NCBI GenBank assembly: GCA_026002855.1
Contig: BPGD01000001.1
Span: 2,736,001 to 2,800,000, forward strand
Direction of reading: 5' to 3'
DNA length: 64,000 nt
DNA from: Bryobacteraceae bacterium
GTDB taxonomy: Bacteria; Acidobacteriota; Terriglobia; Bryobacterales; Bryobacteraceae
Below, piece by piece: positions 43,103 to 50,727 of the stretch (its first letter is position 1; each line of letters opens with the position of its first letter). The translations under genes were made by a program, and so were the position numbers. The notes beneath the pieces were generated by a model that saw nothing but the letters and a program-made list of their open reading frames with translations, ran no database searches and was not told where the DNA came from.

Positions 43103-44071
43103 ATGATCTGCAAGCAATTTGCGGCGGCTGCCCTGGTTCTCTGTTTTTCGCTGGCACAGGGACAGACGGCGCAGAAGAAGCGGGTGGCGGTGCTGAACTT
43201 CGACTATGGCACCGTCCGCAGCGGTGTAGCGGCAATCTTCGGTACGGACCTCGATGTCGGCACAGGCATCAGCGACATGCTGGTGGAAGAACTGGTCAAG
43301 GGCGGTGCTTATTCAGTGATTGAGCGCAAGGCCCTGGACAAATTGCTGGCCGAGCAGAACTTCTCTAACAGCGACCGCGCCGACCCGGCGACGGCGGCGC
43401 GGATCGGCCGACTGCTCGGCGTGGACGCAATCATTGTTGGTTCGATCACGCAGTTCGGTCGTGACGACCGCCAGGTGGGTCTGGGCGGCTTCGGGCGCAG
43501 CCTCGGCAGGTACGGGCTGGGCGGTACCAGCGTGCGCAGCGCCAAGGCGGTAGTCGCAGTGACGGCGCGGCTGGTCAACGTGGAGACCGGCGAGATTCTC
43601 GCAGTGGCTACGGGCAACGGAGAGTCCAAGCGCAGCGGCACGTCGCTGCTCGGCGCTGGCGGCGGCGGCGGATCGGCCGGCGGCGGCGTCATGGACATGC
43701 GGAGCACGAATTTCGCCAACACCATCCTTGGCGAAGCGACGCGGCAGGCCGTGGGGCAACTGGCGCAGCAGCTTACTGCCAATGCGTCGAGGATCGAAGT
43801 GAAGGCGCGCCCGGTGGAGGGGCTGGTGGCGGACATCAGCGGCAATACGCTCGTCATCAACATCGGTACCCGCGTCGGCGTACGGCCGGGAATGACGCTG
43901 AGCGTGCGGCGCGTGGGCCGGGAAATCAAGGATCCGGCCACCGGGCGGGTCATCCGGCGCGTGGAGCAGACGCTGGGCACGCTCACCATCACGGAGGCCG
44001 ATGAGGAATCGGCGGTAGGAACATTCACTGGGAACGTGATGCCGAAGGTCGGCGACACAGTGAAGAACTGA
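43103..44071 (+). CDS. Exported CsgG/HfaB-family protein
   Basis: 322 residues from ATG 43103, set by GGAGGAGA; a GTG at 43097 sits directly against that SD. Signal peptide ~1-21. The CsgG-like domain follows: KKRVAVLNFDYGTVRSGVAA, GISDMLVEELVKGGAYSVIE and the LGVDAIIVGSITQFG strand, with a Gly-rich loop and LVNVETGEILAVATG. The C-terminal ~100 residues are a beta domain (GNTLVINIGTRVGVRPGMTL). CsgG forms curli export pores, but no curli gene is near, and a lipobox is not evident, so it is a relative with an unknown role. The downstream Ser/Thr kinase is 27 bases away and probably co-transcribed. Confidence 0.75.
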   Translation: MICKQFAAAALVLCFSLAQGQTAQKKRVAVLNFDYGTVRSGVAAIFGTDLDVGTGISDMLVEELVKGGAYSVIERKALDKLLAEQNFSNSDRADPATAARIGRLLGVDAIIVGSITQFGRDDRQVGLGGFGRSLGRYGLGGTSVRSAKAVVAVTARLVNVETGEILAVATGNGESKRSGTSLLGAGGGGGSAGGGVMDMRSTNFANTILGEATRQAVGQLAQQLTANASRIEVKARPVEGLVADISGNTLVINIGTRVGVRPGMTLSVRRVGREIKDPATGRVIRRVEQTLGTLTITEADEESAVGTFTGNVMPKVGDTVKN

Positions 44072-44098
44072 GGCGGCACGGCGCCGCGAGGAGGAGCG

Positions 44099-45766
44099 AT
44101 GAATTATCAGCCGGGAGACCGCATTGGCGACTACGAAGTGCTGGCCGTGCTGGGCGCGGGCGGCATGGGCAAGGTGTACAAGGTCCGCAACGTGATTTCG
44201 GACCGCGTGGAAGCGATGAAGATTCTGCTGCCGAACCTGGCCGAGAATCCCGAGCTCGGCGAACGGTTCGTGCGCGAGATCAAGTTGCAGGCGACGCTGA
44301 ATCATCCCAACATCGCCGCACTGCACACGGCGCTGCACCATGAGAACCAGTTGCTGATGCTGATGGAATTTGTCGACGGCATCACGCTGGACGAGCTGGT
44401 GCGCGGGGGGCCGCTGCGGCTCGAAGAAGCCATCGACTACATTGCCCAGGTGTGCGACGCGCTGGCCTATGCGCACTCGAAGGGGATCATCCACCGCGAC
44501 CTGAAGCCCTCGAACATGATGCTGACGCCGGAAGGCACCGTGAAGCTGCTCGACTTTGGCATTGCGAAGTTCGCGCAGGACCGGTCGATGACGAAGACGG
44601 GCTTTCTGGTGGGCTCCCTGCCGTACATCTCGCCGGAGCAGATCGAGGGTCTGCCGGACATTGACGAGCGTACCGACATCTACTCGCTGGGCATCACGCT
44701 CTACCAGCTTGTGACGGGACGCGTGCCCTTTGAGGCCGACAGCGAATACTCGCTGATGCGGAAGCACCTTCAGGAGATGCCGGTGCCGCCCGTACAGATC
44801 ATGCCGGACGTGCCGCAGGCGCTCAACGACATCATCCTGATGGCGATTGAAAAGGACCGCAACCGGCGGTTCCAGTCTGCGGCGGCGATGGGTGCGGCCC
44901 TGCGGAGCCTGGGCGCCAGCCTGGGAATGACGGTGCGATCCCAGGCGGCCTCCTTTGCGGCCACGCCGCCGCCGACGACGCCGGTGCCACAGGCGACGCC
45001 AGAGCAGGCGTGGGGCGTGCCGCCCCCGGCAGCCGTTCCGGCGCCGCGCAAGCATTCCAACCGCGGACTATACATCGTGCTGGGATCCGTGGTGACCGTC
45101 GCCGTGCTCGTGGTCGCGGCCACGCAGTTGCCACGCTACTTCGGAGCGCGCGCCGGCGGAGGAACACCGGCTGGCGCGGCCTCACCCGTGGTGGAAGAGA
45201 AGACGCCTGAACCCGCTCCGAAGGAGAGTGCGCAGGAACCCGCCGCGGCGCAGCCCGCTCCGGTGGAATCGACGCCCGCACAGGCGGCCACCTCCGGCGG
45301 CGAGGCGGGAAAAACCGCGAGCCATTCAGAAGAGGCCAGAAGCCCGGCGGAGGCGAGGGGGCGGGAGGCGCAGCCGCGCGTGCAGCCTCCACCCCCGCCA
45401 GCACCGGCGCGGCCGGCGGCGGAGGAGAGGACGACAGCAGAGCCCCAGGTGGCGCAGCCCCAGGCGATGCCTGAGTCCGCTCCGCCGGCGCGCGACGAAA
45501 GGGCGCTGAGCGAACTGCGCGAGCAGCTCATGCTGCTGGGCGCGCGCGTCAACGCCGTGCAGGCGAGCCTGAACCGCCTGAAACAGGAGCAGGCGCGCAT
45601 GGGGCTCGGGCTTCGGGGCGACATCGCGGCGGCGGCGCAGCGGATGGAGTTTTACATGGACGAGGCGGAAGCCGCCATCAAACGCGGAGACGCGGCGGCG
45701 GCGAAGCGTCATCTGGAGAACGCCGACCGGGAGACAACGCGGCTGGAACGCTTCCTTGGCCGCTGA
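44099..45766 (+). CDS. Membrane Ser/Thr protein kinase
   Basis: 555 residues. The kinase domain (~12-275) has GAGGMGKVYK, K41, HRDLKPSNMM, DFGIAKFAQ and the SPEQIEG segment, all intact. A transmembrane segment at ~323-340 is followed by a Pro/Ala/Glu-rich linker (~350-465) and a C-terminal coiled-coil region (RALSELREQLMLLGARVNAV). No PASTA or TPR sensor is seen. It is convergent with mqnE (6-base gap) and follows the CsgG-like gene in the same direction. Confidence 0.87.
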   Translation: MNYQPGDRIGDYEVLAVLGAGGMGKVYKVRNVISDRVEAMKILLPNLAENPELGERFVREIKLQATLNHPNIAALHTALHHENQLLMLMEFVDGITLDELVRGGPLRLEEAIDYIAQVCDALAYAHSKGIIHRDLKPSNMMLTPEGTVKLLDFGIAKFAQDRSMTKTGFLVGSLPYISPEQIEGLPDIDERTDIYSLGITLYQLVTGRVPFEADSEYSLMRKHLQEMPVPPVQIMPDVPQALNDIILMAIEKDRNRRFQSAAAMGAALRSLGASLGMTVRSQAASFAATPPPTTPVPQATPEQAWGVPPPAAVPAPRKHSNRGLYIVLGSVVTVAVLVVAATQLPRYFGARAGGGTPAGAASPVVEEKTPEPAPKESAQEPAAAQPAPVESTPAQAATSGGEAGKTASHSEEARSPAEARGREAQPRVQPPPPPAPARPAAEERTTAEPQVAQPQAMPESAPPARDERALSELREQLMLLGARVNAVQASLNRLKQEQARMGLGLRGDIAAAAQRMEFYMDEAEAAIKRGDAAAAKRHLENADRETTRLERFLGR

Positions 45767-45772
45767 TCCGTT

Positions 45773-46906
45773 TCAAACAAGAATCGCGAAAGACGTTTCG
45801 CTGCGCTCCACGCGCCGGTACTCGGTGTCACGCTCCACGGGTTCGCGCCCGGCCATGCGGATCAGGCGAAGGAGCTCGGAGCGGCGCAGGCCCTGGCTGG
45901 TGGTGGCGCCGGCGTCGTGGTAGATGCGCTCCTCGATGACGGTTCCGTCGATATCGTCGGCGCCGAAGCGTTGGGCAATCTGCGCGATCTTGGGCGTCAT
46001 CATCACCCAGTAGGCCTTGATGTGCGGGATATTGTCGAGAAGGAGCCGCGCGATGGCGATGTTCTTGAGGTCGGCGAAGCCGGTGGTGGCCGGCAGGTGC
46101 TCGAGCGGCGTATTGTCGGGATGGAAGGCCAGCGGGATGAAGGTGACGAAGCCGCCGGTCTCGTCCTGAAGGGCCCGCAGCCGCAGCAGATGATCGACGC
46201 GGTCCTCTTCCGTCTCGATGTGGCCGTAAAGCATCGTGCAGTTGGATCGGATGCCCATGCGGTGGGCGGTGCGGGCCACCTCCAGCCACTCGTCGCCGTT
46301 GATCTTGTGGTCGCAGATGATGCGGCGGACGCGCTCGGCAAAGATCTCCGCGCCGCCGCCGGGCATCGAGTCCATGCCGGCTTCGCGCAGCCGCCGGAGG
46401 ACCTCTTCAATGGAGAGGCGGAAGCGGCGGGCGAGATAGGCGACCTCAACCATGGTGAAGGCCTTCAGGTGGATCTGCGGGAAGCGCTGTTTGATGCCGC
46501 GCAGCATCTCGCAGTACCAGTCGACGGTGAGCTCCGGGTGAAGCCCGCCGACGATGTGCAGTTCGGTGATGCCCTGGGCAGCGCCCTCGGCGGCGCGCGC
46601 CCACACCTGTTCGAGTGACATCGTGTAAGCGTTCGGGTCCCGGGCCTTCTTGCCAAAGGCGCAGAGCTTGCAGGAGGCGACGCAGACGTCGGTCGGATTG
46701 ATGTGCCGGTTGACGTTGAAGTAGGTGACGTTGCCGTGCATCCGCTCGCGCACGAGATTGGCCATGTAACCGATGGCGAGCAGGTCGTGCGAGCGGTAAA
46801 GCAGGACGCCGTCGTCGAAGTCGAGCCGCTCCTGCCGCTGGACCTTTTCGAGGATGGGCACGAGCCGCGCGTCTTCAAAGACGGGGGTCGAAAGAAGAGT
46901 GGTCAT
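45773..46906 (-). CDS. mqnE: Aminofutalosine synthase MqnE (radical SAM)
   Basis: 377 residues from ATG 46906. The radical SAM cysteines are C75, C79 and C82 (CVASCKLCAFG). The sequence follows MqnE: YFNVNRHINPTDVC, GITELHIVGGLHPE, a MDSMPGGGAEIF loop, and TFIPLAFHPDNTPLEHL. MqnE makes 6-amino-6-deoxyfutalosine in the futalosine route to menaquinone. It overlaps the stop of the upstream UbiA gene (TGATG), so the pair is coupled. MqnC is the main alternative; the GGAEIF region supports MqnE. Confidence 0.85.
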   Translation of the reverse strand: MTTLLSTPVFEDARLVPILEKVQRQERLDFDDGVLLYRSHDLLAIGYMANLVRERMHGNVTYFNVNRHINPTDVCVASCKLCAFGKKARDPNAYTMSLEQVWARAAEGAAQGITELHIVGGLHPELTVDWYCEMLRGIKQRFPQIHLKAFTMVEVAYLARRFRLSIEEVLRRLREAGMDSMPGGGAEIFAERVRRIICDHKINGDEWLEVARTAHRMGIRSNCTMLYGHIETEEDRVDHLLRLRALQDETGGFVTFIPLAFHPDNTPLEHLPATTGFADLKNIAIARLLLDNIPHIKAYWVMMTPKIAQIAQRFGADDIDGTVIEERIYHDAGATTSQGLRRSELLRLIRMAGREPVERDTEYRRVERSETSFAILV

Positions 46907-47856
46907 CACGATTGCGCTCCCCGCGCGAACAGAAGGATGTCAGAAGCCCAGAAGACAAAGAATAACACGCCAATCCAGCCGTTCACGGTGAAGAAGGCGG
47001 CGTCGACGCGCGACAGGTCGTCGGCGCGCACGAGGCGGTGCTCCCAGGCGAGCAGCGCCGCGGTGACGGCAACGCCCGCCCAGGCCGCGGGGCCTGCATG
47101 GAACGACCGGGCCAGCAGGACGAGCGAGGCGGCCATGCCCGCGTGAAACAGTCGCGCCAGCATCAGGGCGCGCGCGATGCCGAGACGTGCCGGCAGGCTG
47201 AAGAGCCCCTCGCGGCGGTCGAATTCGTAGTCCTGGCAGGAATAGATCACGTCGAAGCCGGCGGTCCACAGGGTCACCGCGAGCGTTAACCAAAGGATGC
47301 GCGGGTCGAGCGAGCCGGTCATCGCGATCCACGCGGCCGCCGGCGCGATGCCCAGCGAAAAGCCGAGCACGAGGTGAGAGAGGGACGTGAAGCGCTTGGT
47401 CCAGGAGTAGAAGAAGACAATGGCCAGCGCGAGCGGCGCCAACTGGAGGCAGAGACGGTTCAGCATGGCCGCGCCGAACAGAAACACGAGCGACGAAATG
47501 AAGGTGAAGCCCCAGGCGAAAGCCCGCGAGAGCAGTCCGGCGGGCAAATGGCGGTTGCGCGTGCGCGGATTGCGAGCGTCGATGTCGGCGTCGAGGATGC
47601 GGTTGAAGGCCATCGCCGCCGAGCGCGCCGAGACCATGCAGACAAGGATCCAGCCGAGCTTCCACCAGACCCGGGGAGCCGGCATCGCCGAAGTGCGCCA
47701 GGCCAGCAGGGCGGAGGTCAGCGCAAAGGGCAGCGCAAAGATGGAGTGCTCGAACCGGATCATTTCGAGCGTGAGCACAAAACGGCGCCACAAACGGGCC
47801 AGCGGGCTGGGAACATTAGCGGCCGTGTGCATGGGCGGCGGCAATTCCTCTACCAT
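46906..47856 (-). CDS. UbiA-family prenyltransferase (MqnP-like)
   Basis: 316 residues from ATG 47856 (ATG 47832 also possible). UbiA Asp-rich motifs are NRILDADIDARNPRTRNR and DVIYSCQDYEFDRREGLFS, among about eight membrane segments. It attaches the polyprenyl chain to the menaquinone head-group precursor. Coupling to mqnE supports a role in the futalosine route (mqnP). The start is only 9 bases from the divergent DUF192 gene, so their control regions overlap. Confidence 0.82.
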   Translation of the reverse strand: MVEELPPPMHTAANVPSPLARLWRRFVLTLEMIRFEHSIFALPFALTSALLAWRTSAMPAPRVWWKLGWILVCMVSARSAAMAFNRILDADIDARNPRTRNRHLPAGLLSRAFAWGFTFISSLVFLFGAAMLNRLCLQLAPLALAIVFFYSWTKRFTSLSHLVLGFSLGIAPAAAWIAMTGSLDPRILWLTLAVTLWTAGFDVIYSCQDYEFDRREGLFSLPARLGIARALMLARLFHAGMAASLVLLARSFHAGPAAWAGVAVTAALLAWEHRLVRADDLSRVDAAFFTVNGWIGVLFFVFWASDILLFARGAQS

Positions 47857-47864
47857 TTTAGGAG

Positions 47865-48323
47865 ATGCGCACATTGGCCCTGTGGATGGCGGTGCTGGCG
47901 CTCGGTTTTGCGGCCTGTGGCGGCCCCGGCACGGCAATGAAGCCGGAGGAATACTACACGATTCCACTGCGTTTCCCGAACGGAAAGACGATCCGCGTGG
48001 AACAGCTTTCGGATCCGCGGGACATCCAGCGCGGGATGATGTTCCGCGAGGAGCTGCGGGAAGACCGGGGGATGCTCTTTTATCACGGAAAGCCCGGCTA
48101 CTACTCGTACTGGATGTATCAGGTGAGGATTCCGTTGGACATCATCTGGCTGGACTCGCGGAAGCGGATCGTTCAGGTGGTCCACGGGGCGCCGCCGTGC
48201 CCCGGGCCACAGGAGAAGTGCCCGGTTTACGGCGGCGGCTATGAGGCGCAGTACGTGCTGGAGGTGCGCGCCGGAACGGCCCGGGCCAACGGCCTGAGGC
48301 CCGGGGTGCAGCTCGAGTTCTGA
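47865..48323 (+). CDS. DUF192 lipoprotein
   Basis: 152 residues. N-terminal hydrophobic segment with a lipobox-like FAAC (C18). DUF192 core: RDIQRGMMFREELREDRGML, the YWMYQVRIPLDIIWLD strand and YVLEVRAG at the end. DUF192 proteins are small exported beta proteins without a settled function. Divergent from ubiA; followed by larB 24 bases later. Confidence 0.82.
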   Translation: MRTLALWMAVLALGFAACGGPGTAMKPEEYYTIPLRFPNGKTIRVEQLSDPRDIQRGMMFREELREDRGMLFYHGKPGYYSYWMYQVRIPLDIIWLDSRKRIVQVVHGAPPCPGPQEKCPVYGGGYEAQYVLEVRAGTARANGLRPGVQLEF

Positions 48324-48347
48324 GCGCGACGTTCGCGAGGGGTGACG

Positions 48348-49094
48348 ATGGACAGGGAGCAGCTAAAAAGTCTGTTTGAGCAGGTGCGCAGCGGCCAGGT
48401 GGACATCGACGAGGCGATTGAGCGCGTCCGCCACATGCCATTCGAGCGGCTCGGCTACGCGACCGTGGACCATCATCGCGCCATCCGGGTCGGACTGCCG
48501 GAGGTGATCTTCGGCAAGGGCAAAACGGTGGAACAGACCCTGGGCATCGCCACGCGCCTGCTGGAGCGGGCCTCCAACCTGCTGGTGACGCGCACGACCG
48601 AGGCGGTCTACGAGGCGCTGCGGGCACAGTACCCCGAAGCCGAGTATTTCCCGCTTTCGGGCGCGCTCCGCGTCTGGCGCGACCGGAAAATTCTGGGCAA
48701 GGGGCGGCTGCTGGTGGTGAGCGCCGGCACGACGGATTTGCCGGTGGCCGAAGAGGCCGTGGTCACGGCAGAAGTGATGGGCAATGAGGTGGAACAGGTT
48801 CACGACGTGGGGGTGGCAGGGATCCACCGGCTGCTCGGGCACTACGACCGGCTGAAGGAAGCGCGGGTCATCGTGGTCTGCGCCGGAATGGAAGGCGCGC
48901 TGCCGAGCGCGGTGGGAGGCATGGTGAGCTGTCCGGTGATTGCCGTGCCGACCAGCGTGGGCTACGGCGCCAGCTTCCATGGCCTGGCAGCGTTGCTCGG
49001 CATGCTGAACAGTTGCGCCAGCAACGTGGCGGTGGTCAACATCGACAACGGATTCGGCGGCGGCTATGTCGCCAGCCTCATCAACCGGCTCTGA
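48348..49094 (+). CDS. larB: LarB-type AIR carboxylase (nickel-pincer cofactor)
   Basis: 248 residues from ATG 48348. The short N-terminal domain ([20 protein letters not shown]) and the PurE-like catalytic domain ([54 protein letters not shown]) match LarB, which carboxylates nicotinic acid adenine dinucleotide in making the nickel-pincer cofactor. larC, larE and a lactate-racemase-type enzyme are not in the window, so a role in that pathway is inferred from the family. Confidence 0.88.
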   Translation: MDREQLKSLFEQVRSGQVDIDEAIERVRHMPFERLGYATVDHHRAIRVGLPEVIFGKGKTVEQTLGIATRLLERASNLLVTRTTEAVYEALRAQYPEAEYFPLSGALRVWRDRKILGKGRLLVVSAGTTDLPVAEEAVVTAEVMGNEVEQVHDVGVAGIHRLLGHYDRLKEARVIVVCAGMEGALPSAVGGMVSCPVIAVPTSVGYGASFHGLAALLGMLNSCASNVAVVNIDNGFGGGYVASLINRL

Positions 49095-49099
49095 GCCGG
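49085..49099 (+). terminator. Small dyad at the convergent end of larB
   Basis: CCGGCT-CTG-AGCCGG at 49085-49099 spans the larB stop and lies between convergent genes. The stem is 6 bp with a short loop and no T-run. Confidence 0.25.
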
Positions 49100-49101
49100 C
49101 T

Positions 49102-49485
49102 TCAGACGGCGGCTTTCAGCACGCCCGCCTTGAGTGGTTCGGCGAAGACGTAAATGCCGAACAGGGGCTTCTGGTCGCCGCGGCCCCACCGGTTCACTTT
49201 CCACTCGGCGCGGAGGAATTTCACGTCTGGATGATTGCGGAGGTCGAGGACTCGGGAATAAACGCCGCAATAAAACTTCTGGGGGAAGGCCAGCAACGGC
49301 CTGGCCGGCCACTGAACGCCGTCGACCGAGCCGTTGATCATGAGGTCCAGGCTTTCCTGTTCGATGATCCGGTGAATGCCGAGGGTCACTGTCAGCAGGC
49401 CGCCGGCGGCAGAGCCGAGCTCCAGCACGGGGCCATGGCCGTTTTCGCGGATTTCTGTTTCGGGGACGAGGAACGCAGGCAGCAT
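49102..49485 (-). CDS. Conserved-looking small protein, function unknown
   Basis: 127 residues from ATG 49485 (SD GAGGGA six bases upstream; a TTG start adds nine residues). Beta-rich with no signal peptide: LVPETEIRENGHGPVLELGS, SVDGVQWPARPLLAFPQKFY, LRAEWKVNRWGRGDQKPLF. I do not recognise the family. It is the last gene of the minus-strand run, 63 bases after the aminotransferase. Confidence 0.6.
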   Translation of the reverse strand: MLPAFLVPETEIRENGHGPVLELGSAAGGLLTVTLGIHRIIEQESLDLMINGSVDGVQWPARPLLAFPQKFYCGVYSRVLDLRNHPDVKFLRAEWKVNRWGRGDQKPLFGIYVFAEPLKAGVLKAAV

Positions 49486-49548
49486 CGGAATTCCCTCGTG
49501 TTCGGTTGTCAAGTGGCCTCGGTTGGCGCTTCCGCCAGGACGGAAGCG

Positions 49549-50727
49549 TCACAATCGGCGGAGCCCTTCGCAAAGTAGTCGGCCCGCTTTCTCTAGCGTC
49601 TCATATTTTTTGCAGAAACAGAAGCGGATCCAGCCTGCGCCGTCGCTCTTCTGGCGGAAGAAGCTGCTTCCGGGCACGGCCGCCACCCGGACCTGTTCCA
49701 CCATCCGGCGGCAAAGCTCATCGCCGTCGCGGAAGCCAGCCGGGCGGATGTCCGCCATCACGTAATAGGCGCCCTCGGGCATGTGAAATGCGAACCCGGC
49801 CTCGCGCAGCGCCTCCGTCAGTATCTCCCGCCGTTTCGCATAAGCCGCTTTGAGCTCAATGAAATAGGCGTCCGGCAACCGCAGCGCCGCCGCCGCAGCG
49901 TGCTGGAGCGGGGCGGGCGCGCCGACGGTGAGGAAGTCGTGCACCTTGCGGATGGCGGCGGTGATCGCCGGCGGGGCGATCACCCAACCAACGCGCCATC
50001 CGGTCACCGAAAACGTTTTGGACACTGAGTTGACCAGGATGGTGCGGTCGCGCACCCACGGAAGGGCAGCCATCGGAATGTGAGCGGCGCCATCGTAGAC
50101 AATGTGTTCGTAGATTTCGTCCGTAATACAAAGAACATCAAATTCAATGCAGAGGCCGGAAATCTGCATCAATTCGTCCGCCGTGAACAATTTTCCCGTC
50201 GGATTATGCGGATTATTGACGATAATGGCCCTGGTTTTTGGAGAAAACGCCGCCCGCAATTCTGCCAGATCAAAGGTCCAGTCCGGCGGATGCAGCGGGA
50301 CGTATCGGCGGACGGCGCCGCAGAGGTCGGCGTCGGGGCCGTAATTCTCGTAGAACGGCTCGAAGAGAATGACCTCGTCGCCCGGGTTCACGGTGGCCAG
50401 CAGGGATGCGATCATGCCCTCGGTGGAGCCGCAGACGACGGTGATTTCCGTTTCGGGATCGACTTCCATGCCGTAGAAGCGGCGGCAGGCCTCGGCAATT
50501 GCCTCCCGCATCGGCGCGGCGCCCCAGGTAACAGCGTACTGGTTGATGTCAGAGGCGATGGCCTCCGCGGCGGCCCGCTTCACGGGTTCGGGTGCAGGAA
50601 AGTCCGGAAAGCCCTGGGCGAGGTTGACCGCGCCATGACGCAGCGCCAGGCGGGTCATCTCGCGGATGACGCTTTCCGTAAAGCCGGCCGTACGCACGGC
50701 CTGGAAGCGGTCAGCGGGACCGGCCAC
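49549..50727 (-). CDS. Class I/II PLP aminotransferase
   Basis: 392 residues from GTG 50727 (SD AGGAGG eight bases upstream). PLP lysine motif SVSKTFSVTGWRVGW is intact; NNPHNPTGKLF and DEIYEHIVYDG are typical. The sequence resembles KAT/methionine-aminotransferase (YbdL-like) enzymes. The exact amino donor cannot be assigned. Overlaps the transglycosylase gene end by 17 bases. Confidence 0.85.
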   Translation of the reverse strand: MAGPADRFQAVRTAGFTESVIREMTRLALRHGAVNLAQGFPDFPAPEPVKRAAAEAIASDINQYAVTWGAAPMREAIAEACRRFYGMEVDPETEITVVCGSTEGMIASLLATVNPGDEVILFEPFYENYGPDADLCGAVRRYVPLHPPDWTFDLAELRAAFSPKTRAIIVNNPHNPTGKLFTADELMQISGLCIEFDVLCITDEIYEHIVYDGAAHIPMAALPWVRDRTILVNSVSKTFSVTGWRVGWVIAPPAITAAIRKVHDFLTVGAPAPLQHAAAAALRLPDAYFIELKAAYAKRREILTEALREAGFAFHMPEGAYYVMADIRPAGFRDGDELCRRMVEQVRVAAVPGSSFFRQKSDGAGWIRFCFCKKYETLEKAGRLLCEGLRRL

